Positions 53,744 through 63,687 of a DNA stretch of 64,000 bases are shown in pieces. Numbering within the stretch: the stretch's first letter is position 1; each line of letters starts with the position of its first letter. The position numbers and the translations under genes are program-made. The notes under the pieces were generated by a model that searched no databases, had not been told where the DNA came from, and saw nothing but the letters and a program-made list of their open reading frames with translations. Source of the stretch: Burkholderia sp. HI2500 (GTDB lineage: Bacteria; Pseudomonadota; Gammaproteobacteria; Burkholderiales; Burkholderiaceae); assembly GCF_002223055.1 (NCBI RefSeq), contig NZ_NKFL01000005.1:372001-436000 (forward strand). Reading direction: 5' to 3'.

Positions 53744-54940
53744 TCAGTCGAGCGGCACGCGCAGCAGCTGCGCGCACGCGGTGGCCGCGGCAACGGCTTC
53801 GTCGCGCGTTTCGGCCGTGAAGTTCACGTGGCCCATCTTGCGGCCGACGCGCGCGTCTTCCTTGCCGTACAGGTGCAGGTGCGCGGTCGGCATCGCCGCG
53901 ACCGTGTCCCACGGCGGCGTGACGGCATCGGCCGCCGCACCGTTCGGGAACCACACGTCGCCGAGGATGTTCAGCATCGCGGCCGGCGAATGCTGGCGCG
54001 GGTTGCCGAGCGGCATGCGCGTCATGGCACGCACCTGCTGCTCGAACTGGCTCGTTGCGCACGCATCGACCGTGTAGTGGCCGGAATTGTGCGGGCGCGG
54101 CGCCATCTCGTTCGCGACGAACGAACCGTCTTCCAGCACGAAGAATTCGACGCACAGCACGCCGACGTAGCCGAGCGTATCGGCGATCCGCACGGCGGCC
54201 TGCTGCGCCGCTTCGACACGCGCGGCATCGGCGGCCGGCGCGGGCACGACCGTCAGCGCGAGGATGCCGTTGTGGTGCGCATTCTGCGCGAGCGGGAACG
54301 CGGCCGAGCGGCCGTCCGCGCCGCGCGCGATCAGCGCCGACACTTCGTATTTCAGCGGCAGGCGCTTTTCGAGCACGCACGGCACGCCGTTCAGCGCCGC
54401 ATGCGCGTCGCGCACTTCCTGCGCGGTGCTCACGCGCACCTGGCCCTTGCCGTCGTACCCAAGGCGCGCCGTCTTCAGGATGCCCGGCAGCACCGCGTCG
54501 AGCGCGGCATCGTCGAGCGCGGCGAGCGCCGCCGACGATTCGATCACGACGTGCGGCGCGACGGGCACGCCCGACGCTTCGATGAAGCGCTTCTCCGCGA
54601 TCCGGTCCTGCGCGACCGCGACACAGCGGCCGGCCGGTGCAACGAACGTCGTGCGCGCGAGGAAATCGAGGCTTGCAGCCGGCACGTTCTCGAACTCCGT
54701 CGATACCGCGTCGCACAGGTCGGCCAGTTCGGCGAGCGCGGCTTCGTCGTCGTAGGCCGCGCGCAGGTGGCGGTCGGCGACCGCGCCGGCGGGGCTCGTC
54801 GGATCGGGATCGAGCACGGCGACGCGATAGCCCATCGACTGGGCGGCAAAGCAGAACATGCGGCCGAGCTGGCCACCGCCGACCATGCCAAGCCACGCGC
54901 CGGGCAGGATCGGGGAAACGGAATCAGGAGTTGCGGTCAT
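53744..54940 (-). CDS. purK: N5-carboxyaminoimidazole ribonucleotide synthase
   Basis: 398 residues, ATP-grasp family. It opens [17 protein letters not shown]-grasp segments include [40 protein letters not shown], which binds metal and phosphate, and GKMGH-like RKMGHVNF near the end. It converts AIR, ATP and bicarbonate to N5-CAIR in purine synthesis. Immediately followed by sua5 and preceded by purE, its partner enzyme, 88 bp upstream. Confidence 0.95.
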   Translation of the reverse strand: MTATPDSVSPILPGAWLGMVGGGQLGRMFCFAAQSMGYRVAVLDPDPTSPAGAVADRHLRAAYDDEAALAELADLCDAVSTEFENVPAASLDFLARTTFVAPAGRCVAVAQDRIAEKRFIEASGVPVAPHVVIESSAALAALDDAALDAVLPGILKTARLGYDGKGQVRVSTAQEVRDAHAALNGVPCVLEKRLPLKYEVSALIARGADGRSAAFPLAQNAHHNGILALTVVPAPAADAARVEAAQQAAVRIADTLGYVGVLCVEFFVLEDGSFVANEMAPRPHNSGHYTVDACATSQFEQQVRAMTRMPLGNPRQHSPAAMLNILGDVWFPNGAAADAVTPPWDTVAAMPTAHLHLYGKEDARVGRKMGHVNFTAETRDEAVAAATACAQLLRVPLD

Positions 54941-55028
54941 GTCAGTGGTCGGTCGCGGCGGGCGCTGCCCGCCGCAAGTGGGGAGGTCAGGCAGCCGCTC
55001 GAATGGCCGGGCGGCCGCCGGTGCGCCG

Positions 55029-55550
55029 TCATTCCAGCGGCGGCAGCACCATCGCGTGCGCGGCTTCGTTCTGGCGCACGCGGAACGCGGCGAGGCGGTT
55101 CGCATAGTCGACCGAATTGCCGGACAGGATCGACACCGCGAACAGCGCGGCATTTGCAGCGCCGGCCTCGCCGATCGCGAACGTCGCGACGGGCACGCCC
55201 TTCGGCATCTGCACGATCGAGTGCAGCGAATCGACACCCTTCAGGTACTTGCTCGCGACCGGCACGCCGAGCACCGGCACCGTGGTCTTCGCGGCCAGCA
55301 TGCCGGGCAGGTGCGCGGCGCCGCCGGCGCCCGCGATGATCGCGCGCAGCCCGCGCTCGCGCGCCTTCTCCGCATAGTCGAACATCTCGTCGGGCATCCG
55401 GTGCGCGGACACGACCTTCGCTTCGTACGGCACGCCGAATTCCTGCAGGATGGCGACCGCATGCTTCATCACGTCCCAGTCGGAACTCGAACCCATCAGC
55501 ACGCCGACGAGCGGCGCGCTGTGCGTGTGGGCAGTCTGAACTTCGCTCAT
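55029..55550 (-). CDS. purE: N5-carboxyaminoimidazole ribonucleotide mutase
   Basis: 173 residues, class I Pur[15 protein letters not shown] is the phosphate-binding opening, VVSAHRMPD carries the catalytic histidine, and [14 protein letters not shown] and [25 protein letters not shown] complete the active site. It shifts the carboxyl group of N5-CAIR to give CAIR. It lies between purC and purK in one leftward operon. Confidence 0.95.
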   Translation of the reverse strand: MSEVQTAHTHSAPLVGVLMGSSSDWDVMKHAVAILQEFGVPYEAKVVSAHRMPDEMFDYAEKARERGLRAIIAGAGGAAHLPGMLAAKTTVPVLGVPVASKYLKGVDSLHSIVQMPKGVPVATFAIGEAGAANAALFAVSILSGNSVDYANRLAAFRVRQNEAAHAMVLPPLE

Positions 55551-55566
55551 GTGTTCCGTTCCCCGA

Positions 55567-56457
55567 TCAGGCCAGCGACTGGCCCGTGATGCGCTCGAGC
55601 GCTTCCTGGTACTTCGCGGCCGTCTTCTCGACGACGTCGGCCGGCAGTGCCGGCGCCGGCGCCGTCTTGCCCCACGGCTGCGCCTCGAGCCAGTCGCGCA
55701 CGAACTGCTTGTCGAACGACGGCGGGTTCGTGCCGACTTCGTACTGGTCGGCCGGCCAGAAGCGCGACGAATCGGCGGTCAGCACTTCGTCCATCAGGTA
55801 CAGCTGGCCGTGGTTGTCGAGGCCGAATTCGAACTTCGTGTCGGCGATGATGATGCCGCGCGTGGCCGCGTAGTCGGCCGCTTCCTTGTACAGCTTGATC
55901 GAGATGTCGCGGATCGTCGCGGCCAGCTCGGTGCCGATGCGGCGCTCGGTTTCCTCGAACGTGATGTTCTCGTCGTGCTCGCCCATCTCGGCCTTCGCGG
56001 CCGGCGTGAAGATCGGCTCGGGCAGCTTCTGCGCGTTCTGCAGGCCTTCCGGCAGCTGCACGCCGCACACGGCGCCCGACGCCTGGTATTCCTTCCAGCC
56101 GCTGCCGGCCAGGTAGCCACGCACGACCGCTTCGATCATGATCGGCTCGAGGCGCTTGACGACCACGCCGCGGCCCTTCACCTGCTCGACCTCGTCGGCG
56201 GCGACAACCGTTTCCGGCGCGTCGCCCGTCAGGTGGTTCGGCACGATGTGCGCGAGCTTGTCGAACCAGAAGTTCGCCATCTGGTTCAGCACGCGGCCCT
56301 TGTTCGGAATCGGCTCGCCCATCACCACGTCGAATGCCGACAGGCGATCGGTCGTGACGATCAGGAGCTTGTCGTTGCCGACCGCGTAGTTATCGCGGAC
56401 CTTGCCGCGGCCGAGGAGCGGCAGCGAGCGGAGCGTGGATTCGTAGAGGGTAGACAT
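55567..56457 (-). CDS. purC: Phosphoribosylaminoimidazole-succinocarboxamide synthase
   Basis: 296 residues, SAICAR synthase. [10 protein letters not shown] is the ATP-binding opening, [10 protein letters not shown] and [25 protein letters not shown] are family landmarks, and DTKFEFG and the [13 protein letters not shown] segment complete the site. It joins CAIR and aspartate. It opens the purC-purE-purK-sua5 cluster and lies 16 bp before purE. Confidence 0.95.
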   Translation of the reverse strand: MSTLYESTLRSLPLLGRGKVRDNYAVGNDKLLIVTTDRLSAFDVVMGEPIPNKGRVLNQMANFWFDKLAHIVPNHLTGDAPETVVAADEVEQVKGRGVVVKRLEPIMIEAVVRGYLAGSGWKEYQASGAVCGVQLPEGLQNAQKLPEPIFTPAAKAEMGEHDENITFEETERRIGTELAATIRDISIKLYKEAADYAATRGIIIADTKFEFGLDNHGQLYLMDEVLTADSSRFWPADQYEVGTNPPSFDKQFVRDWLEAQPWGKTAPAPALPADVVEKTAAKYQEALERITGQSLA

Positions 56458-56495
56458 CGTCTTTTCGCAGATAAGGAGCCAAACAAAAAGGGAAA

Positions 56496-56525
56496 CGCCG
56501 TTCCCCGCGGCAGGCGGGAACGGCG
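56496..56525 (-). terminator. Hairpin between fba and purC, possible terminator or attenuator
   Basis: CGCCGTTCCC (56496-56505) pairs with GGGAACGGCG (56516-56525); on the minus strand the stem is followed by TTTCCCTTTTTG. It may end the fba transcript or attenuate read-through into purC, whose start lies 38 bp further. Confidence 0.55.
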
Positions 56526-56681
56526 GTCTTGCAATACGTCGGCGAACCGGCCGGGCGACGGCGCCCGGGCGGTTGCCGGCCGGCCCTCGTTCGGCCGGAC
56601 GGAGCGGCTGCGGGGCCGGATCAGATCCGGCCGGACAGCCTTGCCGTTGCCCACATCGGGCGCGGCAATCGTACTACAGTC

Positions 56682-57746
56682 TCAGCGCACGACCTGTGCG
56701 AGCGCGCCGGACTTGTACTGCTCGGCGATCTTGTCGAGCGCCACCGGCTTGATCTTGCCGGCCTGGCCTTCGCAGCCGAACGCGAGGTAGCGATCGACGC
56801 AGACCTGCTTCGCCGCTTCGCGCGCGGGCTTCAGGTAGTCGCGCGGATCGAACTTGCCCGGGTTCTCGAACAGGTAGCGGCGGATCGCACCGGTGATCGC
56901 CAGACGCAGGTCGGTGTCGATGTTGATCTTGCGCACGCCGTGCTTGATGCCTTCCTGGATTTCCTCGACCGGCACGCCGTAGGTTTCCTTCATGTCGCCG
57001 CCGAATTCGCGGATCTCGGCCAGCAGTTCCTGCGGCACCGACGACGAACCGTGCATCACCAGGTGGGTGTTCGGGATGCGCGCGTGGATTTCCTTGATGC
57101 GCTGGATCGACAGGATGTCGCCCGTCGGCTTCTTCGAGAACTTGTACGCGCCGTGCGACGTGCCGATCGCGATTGCGAGCGCATCGCACTGCGTGAGCTT
57201 CACGAAGTCGGCGGCCTGCTCCGGATCGGTCAGCAGCTGCTCGCGGGTCATCGTGCCTTCCGCGCCGTGGCCGTCTTCCTTGTCGCCCTTCATCGTCTCG
57301 AGCGAGCCGAGCACGCCGAGTTCGGCTTCGACCGTCACGCCGATCGAGTGCGCCATCTCGACGACCTTGCGCGACACGTCGACGTTGTACTCGTACGATG
57401 CGACCGTCTTGCCGTCGGCTTCCAGCGAACCGTCCATCATCACGCTGGTGAAGCCGCTGCGGATCGCGGCCATGCAGACTGCCGGCGACTGGCCGTGATC
57501 CTGGTGCATCACGACCGGGATGTGCGGGTACGACTCGACCGCTGCTTCGATCAGGTGGCGCAGGAACGGCTCGCCCGCGTACTTACGCGCGCCGGCCGAT
57601 GCCTGCATGATCACGGGCGCGCCGACCTGGTCCGCCGCCGCCATGATCGCCTGGACCTGTTCCAGGTTGTTCACGTTGAAGGCCGGCAGGCCGTAACCGT
57701 GCTCTGCCGCGTGGTCCAGCAATTGACGCATTGATACGAGAGGCAT
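56682..57746 (-). CDS. fba: Class II fructose-bisphosphate aldolase
   Basis: 354 residues, Zn-dependent class II enzyme of the CbbA/Fba type. [23 protein letters not shown] with zinc-binding histidine, the [12 protein letters not shown] glutamate, TSHGAYKF and MHGSSSVP, plus [11 protein letters not shown], are the usual active-site blocks. It cleaves fructose 1,6-bisphosphate to GAP and DHAP; in Burkholderia it mainly serves gluconeogenesis and the Entner-Doudoroff/pentose cycle. It lies in the pgk-pyk-fba group but has its own upstream gap. Confidence 0.95.
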   Translation of the reverse strand: MPLVSMRQLLDHAAEHGYGLPAFNVNNLEQVQAIMAAADQVGAPVIMQASAGARKYAGEPFLRHLIEAAVESYPHIPVVMHQDHGQSPAVCMAAIRSGFTSVMMDGSLEADGKTVASYEYNVDVSRKVVEMAHSIGVTVEAELGVLGSLETMKGDKEDGHGAEGTMTREQLLTDPEQAADFVKLTQCDALAIAIGTSHGAYKFSKKPTGDILSIQRIKEIHARIPNTHLVMHGSSSVPQELLAEIREFGGDMKETYGVPVEEIQEGIKHGVRKINIDTDLRLAITGAIRRYLFENPGKFDPRDYLKPAREAAKQVCVDRYLAFGCEGQAGKIKPVALDKIAEQYKSGALAQVVR

Positions 57747-57941
57747 TGTGGAACTCCATGGAATGAAAACCGGTGCGCCCTGACGCCGGCGCGGCGCTCG
57801 CTCCCGGTCGAACCCGGGGTGGCGCGGCGCGGCTGAGCGTCGAATAGCCGCATTTTATCGCGAAGCGCCTCCGATTCCGACCGCCCGGTGGCGCCGACTC
57901 GCAATTTGTTACGTTCGCACGGCACAATGCGGGCAAAAATG

Positions 57942-57981
57942 AGAAAAAAAGCCGCGCGGGGCTTCGACCCCACGCGGCTTT
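57942..57981 (-). terminator. Intrinsic terminator of pyk
   Basis: AAAGCCGCG (57948-57956) pairs with CGCGGCTTT (57973-57981), with GGGG/CCCC inside and a CTTCGA loop. The minus strand continues with TTTTTTTCTC. It lies in the 316-bp gap 57747-58062 that otherwise holds the fba promoter region. Confidence 0.82.
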
Positions 57982-58062
57982 CGCGCGAAAAACGGTGCCG
58001 GATCGATTTTTCAGCCGATCCGGGCGGCCGGCCTGCAGGCCGACCCGAGATTCAGCGGGCGC

Positions 58063-59499
58063 TCAATAGTGCTCGCCAACCCGCACGATCTTCAGCGTGT
58101 TGGTGCCGCCCGCCTGCCCCATCGGCTCGCCGACGGTCAGCACGACCATGTCGCCGTGCTGCACGTAGCCCTGCTTGACGACGATCTCGAGCGCCGCCTG
58201 CAGCGCCGAGTCGCGGTCGCTGTTGAAGTCGACGTGCAGCGGCGTCACGTTGCGGTACAGCGCCATCGTGCGCTCGCTGCCGACGCGCGGCGTCAGCGCG
58301 AAGATCGGCACGTGCGTGTAGTGACGCGACATCCACAGCGCGGTCGCGCCCGATTCGGTCAGCGCGATGATCGCCTTCGCCCCCAGGTGGTACGCGGTGA
58401 ACAGCGCGCCCATCGCGATCGACTGGTCGATCCGCGTGAACGTGCGGTCGAGGAAATCCTTGTCCAGCTCGACTTCTTCCGACTTTTCCGCCTCGACGCA
58501 CACGGCCGCCATCGTCTCGATCGTGACGACCGGATACTTGCCGGCGGCCGTCTCGGCGGACAGCATCACCGCGTCGGTGCCGTCGAGCACCGCGTTCGCG
58601 ACGTCCGACACTTCCGCGCGGGTCGGCACCGGCGCGTGGATCATCGATTCCATCATCTGCGTCGCGGTGATCACGAGCTTGTTCGACTCGCGCGCCATCC
58701 GGATCATGCGCTTCTGCAGCGCCGGCACGGCCGCGTTGCCCACTTCCACCGCGAGGTCGCCGCGCGCGACCATGATGCCGTCGGACGCGTCGAGAATGCT
58801 TTGCAGCGCCGGAATCGCTTCCGCGCGCTCGATCTTCGCGATCATCTTCGGCTTGATGCCGTACGGCGCGCCCGCGATGTTCGCGAGCTGGCGCGCCATT
58901 TCCATGTCGGTCGCGTTCTTCGGGAACGACACCGCCACCAGGTCCGCGCCGAGCGACATCGCGGTGCGGATGTCTTCCATGTCCTTCGCGGTCAGCGCGG
59001 GCGCCGACAGCCCGCCACCCTGGCGGTTGATGCCCTTGTTGTTCGACAGCTCGCCGCCCACCTTGACGATCGTGTGGATCTCGTCGCCGAGCACGCGCTC
59101 GACGGTCAGCACGATCAGGCCGTCGTTCAGCAGCAGCAGGTCGCCCGTGCGCAGGTCACGCGGCAGCTCCTTGTAGTCGAGCCCGACGCGCTCGTCGTTG
59201 CCCAGCTCGCAGCCCGCGTCGAGGATGAAGGCCTGGCCCGGCTCGAGCGTCGTCTTGCCGTTCTCGAACTTGCCGACGCGGATCTTCGGGCCCTGGAGGT
59301 CGGCCATGATCGCGATCTCGCGGCCGACCTTGCGGGCGGCCTCGCGCACCATCTCGGCGCGCTGGCGGTGATCGTCGGCCGTGCCGTGCGAAAAATTGAG
59401 CCGCACGACGTCGAGGCCCGCCTGCATCATCTGCAGCAGAATCTCCGGCGAACTGGAGGCCGGGCCGATCGTGGCGACTATCTTGGTGGCGCGCTGCAT
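58063..59499 (-). CDS. pyk: Pyruvate kinase
   Basis: 478 residues. It begins MQRATKIVATIGPASSSPE; RLNFSHGTADDH, IMADLQGPKIRVG, the catalytic-lysine segment PKMIAKIERAEA, and MVARGDLAVEVG are conserved. It converts PEP and ADP to pyruvate and ATP. ATG 59499 has AGGAG about 7 nt upstream and matches the family start. The frame stays open for another 94 codons upstream, up to the pgk stop, encoding a Lys/Ala/Pro-rich sequence; this is probably GC-rich intergenic DNA, not protein. Confidence 0.95.
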   Translation of the reverse strand: MQRATKIVATIGPASSSPEILLQMMQAGLDVVRLNFSHGTADDHRQRAEMVREAARKVGREIAIMADLQGPKIRVGKFENGKTTLEPGQAFILDAGCELGNDERVGLDYKELPRDLRTGDLLLLNDGLIVLTVERVLGDEIHTIVKVGGELSNNKGINRQGGGLSAPALTAKDMEDIRTAMSLGADLVAVSFPKNATDMEMARQLANIAGAPYGIKPKMIAKIERAEAIPALQSILDASDGIMVARGDLAVEVGNAAVPALQKRMIRMARESNKLVITATQMMESMIHAPVPTRAEVSDVANAVLDGTDAVMLSAETAAGKYPVVTIETMAAVCVEAEKSEEVELDKDFLDRTFTRIDQSIAMGALFTAYHLGAKAIIALTESGATALWMSRHYTHVPIFALTPRVGSERTMALYRNVTPLHVDFNSDRDSALQAALEIVVKQGYVQHGDMVVLTVGEPMGQAGGTNTLKIVRVGEHY

Positions 59500-59783
59500 G
59501 AAACTCCTCATCTGGATCAAGGTGGATGCGCTGGGTGAAACGCTGCGAGAGCCGGAAGCGGCAGGCCCAGCGGCCGCCGCTCCGGGGGGCGTGCCGGTGC
59601 TTGCGCCCGGCATCGCTTTGTTCTGAATCTCGTGGTGCTGCTCGGCCGCGTCGCCGGCGGCCGCCGGTGCGCGCGGGGCGGTGTTCGCCCGCGCGGGCGC
59701 GCGTTTGCGCTTGCCCGCGCCGGCCGGCTGCTCCGCTTTCGCGGAGCGCGCGGCCTTCGTCACCCCTGCGCGCGCCGCCACGC

Positions 59784-60980
59784 TCAGGCCGCCCGCGTTT
59801 CCAGCACTTCCACCGCCGGCAGCTTCTTCCCCTCGAGGAACTCGAGGAAGGCGCCGCCGCCCGTCGAGATGTAGCTGACCTGGTCATGGATGCCGTACTT
59901 CGCGATGGCCGCGAGCGTGTCGCCGCCGCCCGCGATCGAGAACGCGGACGATTTGGCGATCGCTTCCGCGAGCGTCTTGGTGCCGTTGCCGAACTGGTCG
60001 AACTCGAACACGCCGACCGGGCCGTTCCACACGATCGTGCCGGCCTTCTCGAGCTGGCTCGCGAGCGCCTTGGCGGTATCCGGGCCGATGTCGAGGATCA
60101 TGTCGTCCGCTTCGATGTCGGCGACCTGCTTCACCGTGGCCGCGGCCGTCGGCGAGAATTCCTTGGCCGTCACGACGTCGGTCGGGATCGGCACCGACGC
60201 GCCGCGCTCGCGCGCTTCGTCGATGATCGCCTTCGCCTCGTTGACGAGGTCGGCTTCCGCGAGCGACTTGCCGATCGACAGGCCGGCCGCGAGCATGAAC
60301 GTGTTCGCGATGCCGCCGCCGACGATCAGCTGGTCGACCTTGCCGGCCAGCGACTTCAGGATCGTGAGCTTGGTCGACACCTTCGAGCCGGCGACGATCG
60401 CCACCAGCGGGCGGGCCGGGTTGCCCAGCGCCTTGCCGAGCGCGTCGAGTTCGGCGGCCAGCAGCGGGCCCGCGCACGCGACCGGCGCGTACTTCGCGAT
60501 CCCGTGGGTGGTCGCTTCCGCGCGGTGCGCGGTGCCGAACGCGTCGTTCACGTACACGTCGCAGAGCTTCGCCATCTTCTGCGCGAGCTCGTCAGAATTC
60601 TTCTTCTCGCCCTTGTTCACGCGGCAGTTCTCGAGCAGCACGACCTGGCCCGGCGCGACGTTCACGCCGTTCTCGACCCAGTTCGACACGAGCGGCACGT
60701 CACGGCCGAGCAGCTCGGCGAGGCGCTTCGCGACCGGCGCGAGCGAATCTTCCGGCTTGAATTCGCCCTCGGTCGGGCGGCCGAGGTGCGACGTGACCAT
60801 CACGGCCGCGCCGGCGTCGAGCGCGGCCTGGATGGCCGGCACGGACGCGCGCACGCGCGTGTCTTCGGTGATGTTGCCCTGGTCGTCCTGCGGGACGTTC
60901 AGGTCGGCACGGATGAATACCCGCTTGCCGGCGAGCTGGCCGGCGGCGATCAGGTCGGTAAGACGCTTGACTTGGCTCAT
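59784..60980 (-). CDS. pgk: Phosphoglycerate kinase
   Basis: 398 residues. [12 protein letters not shown], the [15 protein letters not shown] segment, [12 protein letters not shown] and [14 protein letters not shown] are standard; the C-terminal nucleotide domain has [11 protein letters not shown] and [17 protein letters not shown]. It interconverts 1,3-bisphosphoglycerate and 3-phosphoglycerate. Start ATG 60980. It is read in the same direction as pyk with 284 bp between. Confidence 0.96.
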   Translation of the reverse strand: MSQVKRLTDLIAAGQLAGKRVFIRADLNVPQDDQGNITEDTRVRASVPAIQAALDAGAAVMVTSHLGRPTEGEFKPEDSLAPVAKRLAELLGRDVPLVSNWVENGVNVAPGQVVLLENCRVNKGEKKNSDELAQKMAKLCDVYVNDAFGTAHRAEATTHGIAKYAPVACAGPLLAAELDALGKALGNPARPLVAIVAGSKVSTKLTILKSLAGKVDQLIVGGGIANTFMLAAGLSIGKSLAEADLVNEAKAIIDEARERGASVPIPTDVVTAKEFSPTAAATVKQVADIEADDMILDIGPDTAKALASQLEKAGTIVWNGPVGVFEFDQFGNGTKTLAEAIAKSSAFSIAGGGDTLAAIAKYGIHDQVSYISTGGGAFLEFLEGKKLPAVEVLETRAA

Positions 60981-61259
60981 GTTGAACAAATTGAAGTAGT
61001 GGATGGGGAAAGGGGGTTCACGCTGGACGTGCGCGGGCTGCCGCGAAAGGGCGCCGGATGCGGCCGTGGCTGGCGGTTCGCATGACGCGCACGGGTAAAA
61101 AATCTCGAACGGGCATTCTAGCCGATCCACCCGGCAGACTGACCCGCGGGCGGCGAATTCCGCCTATTTGGGATCGCGCGCGGGAACGGACCCATTGCCG
61201 CAACGCAGCAATGCACCCGCGCGAGCGTCCGGCGCCCGGCGGGCCGGAACGGCGGCCCA

Positions 61260-61583
61260 TCAGAAGATCAGGCGCAGCACGGTGAATACGAGCATCCCGA
61301 CGACGATCGTGCCGAGCATGCTGCGCCGCCACAAAAACCAGCCGAGGCCGGCGAGCGCCGCGTAGAACGGATGGTTGGACAACGCGAACGACAACCCGGC
61401 CGGCGTTTCGAGCACGTCGGGCAGCACGACGGCGACCAGTGCCGCCGCCGGCGCGTAGCGCATCGCGCGCTGCGCGCGCTCGGGCAGCACGGTGCGTTCG
61501 CCGCCGATCAGGAACAACGCGCGCGTCACGGCCGTGACGATCGTCATCCCGATGATGACGATCCAGATTTCCGTCGCGCTCAT
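61260..61583 (-). CDS. azlD: AzlD family branched-chain amino acid exporter small subunit
   Basis: 107 residues, about four hydrophobic helices, AzlD family: TEIWIVIIGMTIVTAVTRALFLIGG, PERAQRAMRYAPAAALVAVVLPDVL and SNHPFYAALAGL are usual. With AzlC it forms an inner-membrane exporter of branched-chain amino acids. Start ATG 61583 keeps its AAGGAG site. Normally azlC runs directly into azlD; here a 1.1-kb tnpB element separates them, its left end 15 bp upstream of this start, so azlD is cut off from the azlC transcript. Confidence 0.88.
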   Translation of the reverse strand: MSATEIWIVIIGMTIVTAVTRALFLIGGERTVLPERAQRAMRYAPAAALVAVVLPDVLETPAGLSFALSNHPFYAALAGLGWFLWRRSMLGTIVVGMLVFTVLRLIF

Positions 61584-61603
61584 CAACTACTCCTTGAAAT
61601 GTT

Positions 61604-61615
61604 GCCATCGATGGC
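61604..61615. repeat. Left-end subterminal palindrome of the element
   Basis: GCCATCGATGGC, a perfect 12-bp palindrome beginning 5 bp inside the proposed left end. IS605-type transposases recognise such hairpins in single-stranded DNA. Confidence 0.5.
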
Positions 61616-61672
61616 GGGCAAGAAAGACATACCCTTGACAGGCAGCTTCTTCCATCGACTAGGATCACCGGC

Positions 61673-62725
61673 ATGATTCTTGTCTATCGCTACCGGGTGA
61701 AGTCGCTCAACGGACTGCTCAACAAGCAGAGCCGTGCGGTGAACTATGTCTGGAACTTCTGCAACGACACGCAGAAACATGCCCTGAAGTGGAACAAGAG
61801 GTGGCCGACGGGTTTCGATCTGAACGTACTGACGACGGGCTGCAGCAAGATACTCGGCATCCACTCCGGCACGGTCAACGCAACGTGCGAGCAATACGCG
61901 AAGTCGCGCAATCAGCGCCGTCGGCCTTACTTGCGCTATCGCGGCAAGAAATCTCTTGGCTGGGTGCCGTCGAAGGGGCGTGACCTGAAGCGCGAAGGCG
62001 ACGCATTTCGCTTTGCCGGCAGCACCTTTCGCGTGTTCAACAGCCGGGCGCTTCCCGAAGGCAAGATCAAGGACGGAACCAACTTTGCGCAGGATGCGCG
62101 CGGCAATTGGTTCTTGAACATCGTGATCGAGATGCCAGATGTTCAGGCCCGCCCGATCCGTTCCGGCGTCGGCATCGATCTCGGCCTGAAAGACTTCGCC
62201 ACACTTTCGACGGGCGAGAAGCTGCCGAACGACCGGTTCGGCCAGCGAGCGGCCGATAAGCTGGCAAAGGCCCAGCGAGCGCGAAAGCACAAGCGACATA
62301 TCGCGAAATTGCACGCCAAGGTGGCGAATGCGCGTGCTGATTTCCAGCACAAGTTGGCGCTCGATTTGGTGCGGCGCTTCGATTACATCGTGGTCGGCAG
62401 CGTGTCGCCCGCGAAACTCGCCACAACCCGGATGGCGAAGAGCGTCTACGACGCATCCTGGTCGTCCTTCCGAAACAAGCTCCGTTACAAGGCGATCGCG
62501 CACGGGGCCACGTTCGAGGAAATCGACGAAAGCGGTTCCACCCAGTCCTGTTCGGCGTGCGGGTCGAAAGACAGCACGACGCGGCCGAAAGGTATCGCGG
62601 AACTGCGAGTAAGAGAGTGGGCCTGCGATGGCTGTGGTGTCGTGCATGATCGAGATACCAACGCTGCTTTGAACATTCTCCGATGCGGACGTGCATCGCC
62701 AGCTGTGGGAATCCGCCCCCTTTAG
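61673..62725 (+). CDS. tnpB: TnpB family RNA-guided nuclease homologue (IS605 OrfB)
   Basis: 350 residues, full length for its branch. Wedge/helical N-terminal part with YRYRVKSLNGLLNKQSRAVNYVWNF; RuvC-I D169 in GIDLGLKDF; target-nucleic-acid zinc finger with C293/C296 and C318/C321; RuvC-III HDRDTNAALN with D328. At RuvC-II, where the usual motif is xxE-D/N-L, it has VVGSVSPAKLA (G242, S243), so the canonical glutamate is missing. E282, E283 and E286 just before the zinc finger could replace it, as reported for some TnpB lineages. TnpB uses an RNA from the element's right end to cut the empty donor site; activity here is uncertain. Confidence 0.88.
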   Translation: MILVYRYRVKSLNGLLNKQSRAVNYVWNFCNDTQKHALKWNKRWPTGFDLNVLTTGCSKILGIHSGTVNATCEQYAKSRNQRRRPYLRYRGKKSLGWVPSKGRDLKREGDAFRFAGSTFRVFNSRALPEGKIKDGTNFAQDARGNWFLNIVIEMPDVQARPIRSGVGIDLGLKDFATLSTGEKLPNDRFGQRAADKLAKAQRARKHKRHIAKLHAKVANARADFQHKLALDLVRRFDYIVVGSVSPAKLATTRMAKSVYDASWSSFRNKLRYKAIAHGATFEEIDESGSTQSCSACGSKDSTTRPKGIAELRVREWACDGCGVVHDRDTNAALNILRCGRASPAVGIRPL

Positions 62726-62729
62726 GCGG
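62713..62729 (+). ncRNA. Right-end hairpin, probable 3' part of the omega (re)RNA scaffold
   Basis: CCGCC (62713-62717) pairs with GGCGG (62725-62729) across the tnpB stop codon, followed by CGGAGGACGTCAA to the right end. In this family the RNA overlaps the 3' end of tnpB, ends at the element boundary and carries flanking DNA as guide. The full RNA start cannot be placed from sequence. Confidence 0.5.
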
Positions 62730-62738
62730 CGGAGGACG

Positions 62739-63494
62739 TCAATCGATTTCCTTTTCGTGCACGGTTTCGGTGCGAATGCGCCGCCAGTCGGCCCGCTCGA
62801 CGAAGAAATCGGCCGTGCAGCCGGCCGCGAGCGCGGCGAGCACCGCGAGCGGCAGCGCGAGCCGGTACGGCAGGTCGAACGCGACGAGCGACACGACACC
62901 GGCGACCGCGACGGCCGCGAGCGTCGAGCGGTTCGCGACCGCCGACACCATGATGGGGATCAGCGCGAGCGTGCCGGCCAGTTCCAGCCCCCAGCTCGCG
63001 GGAAAGAAGCTCGCGAGCAGGATGCCGGCGAGCGACGACACCTGCCACGACAGCCAGCTCGCGAGCGCCATCCCCCAGAAATACGCTTCCTTGCCGGGCA
63101 CGTGGCCGTACGCAAAGCCCTGTTTCTGGAACAGCAGGTAGATCACGTCGCCGTTGAAATAGCCGATCGCGAGGCGCCGCCAAAGCGGCAGGTAGGAAAA
63201 ATGGGGAGCAAGCCCGGCGCTGAAGATCACGAAGCGCGTGTTGACCATCGCAGCCGTGAGCAGGATGGTCCAGATCGGCAGCTTCGCCGCGAGGAGCGGC
63301 AGCACCGCGAGCTGCGACGAGCCCGCGTAGACCAGCAGCGACATCGCGCTCGCCTGCCAGAGGGTCATGACCGACTTGCTCATCGCGATGCCGGTGACGA
63401 GCCCCCACGAGAAAATCGCCATCAGCGTCGGGGAATAGTCGCGCGCGCCCTGGATCAGCGCGAAGCGGTCGGTGGCGGACAATCGAGCGAGCAT
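62739..63494 (-). CDS. azlC: AzlC family branched-chain amino acid exporter large subunit
   Basis: 251 residues, about seven to eight hydrophobic helices; PTLMAIFSWGLVTGIAMSKS, YAGSSQLAVLPLLAA and NTRFVIFSAGLAPHF are AzlC landmarks. It pairs with AzlD to export branched-chain amino acids. The present stop is formed at the right boundary of the inserted element: without it the frame would continue Ser-Arg-Ser-Ser and stop at a TGA overlapping the azlD start. So it has lost only about four C-terminal residues but is uncoupled from azlD. Divergent from ilvE. Confidence 0.88.
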   Translation of the reverse strand: MLARLSATDRFALIQGARDYSPTLMAIFSWGLVTGIAMSKSVMTLWQASAMSLLVYAGSSQLAVLPLLAAKLPIWTILLTAAMVNTRFVIFSAGLAPHFSYLPLWRRLAIGYFNGDVIYLLFQKQGFAYGHVPGKEAYFWGMALASWLSWQVSSLAGILLASFFPASWGLELAGTLALIPIMVSAVANRSTLAAVAVAGVVSLVAFDLPYRLALPLAVLAALAAGCTADFFVERADWRRIRTETVHEKEID

Positions 63495-63687
63495 GGGAAG
63501 CGGGCCGCAGCGGGCGGTTCGTCGGGGCGCCGGCGCCTCCTGCCGGGTCGACCCTTCGTTATTGGAATCGGTACCGGGCGATTATAGCGCCGGCCCCGCG
63601 CCGACCGACCGGATCGCCTTCAAATGACGCTAAAATATGCGTCTTTCCGGCTCAACGCTGCATACAACCGCATCCCAGGAGAAATCT

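Larger units (their letters stand above)
61599..62742 (+). mobile_element. tnpB-only IS200/IS605-type element inserted between azlC and azlD
   Basis: About 1144 bp with no terminal inverted repeats or target duplication, as expected of IS605-type single-strand transposition. Left flank ends TTGAA (61594-61598); right end reads GACGTCAA (62735-62742). Subterminal hairpins are seen at both ends. Joining the flanks rebuilds a clean azlC-azlD junction with the azlC stop overlapping the azlD start (TGATG), which supports these limits to within a base. No tnpA is present, so mobility would need TnpA supplied from elsewhere. Confidence 0.75.
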
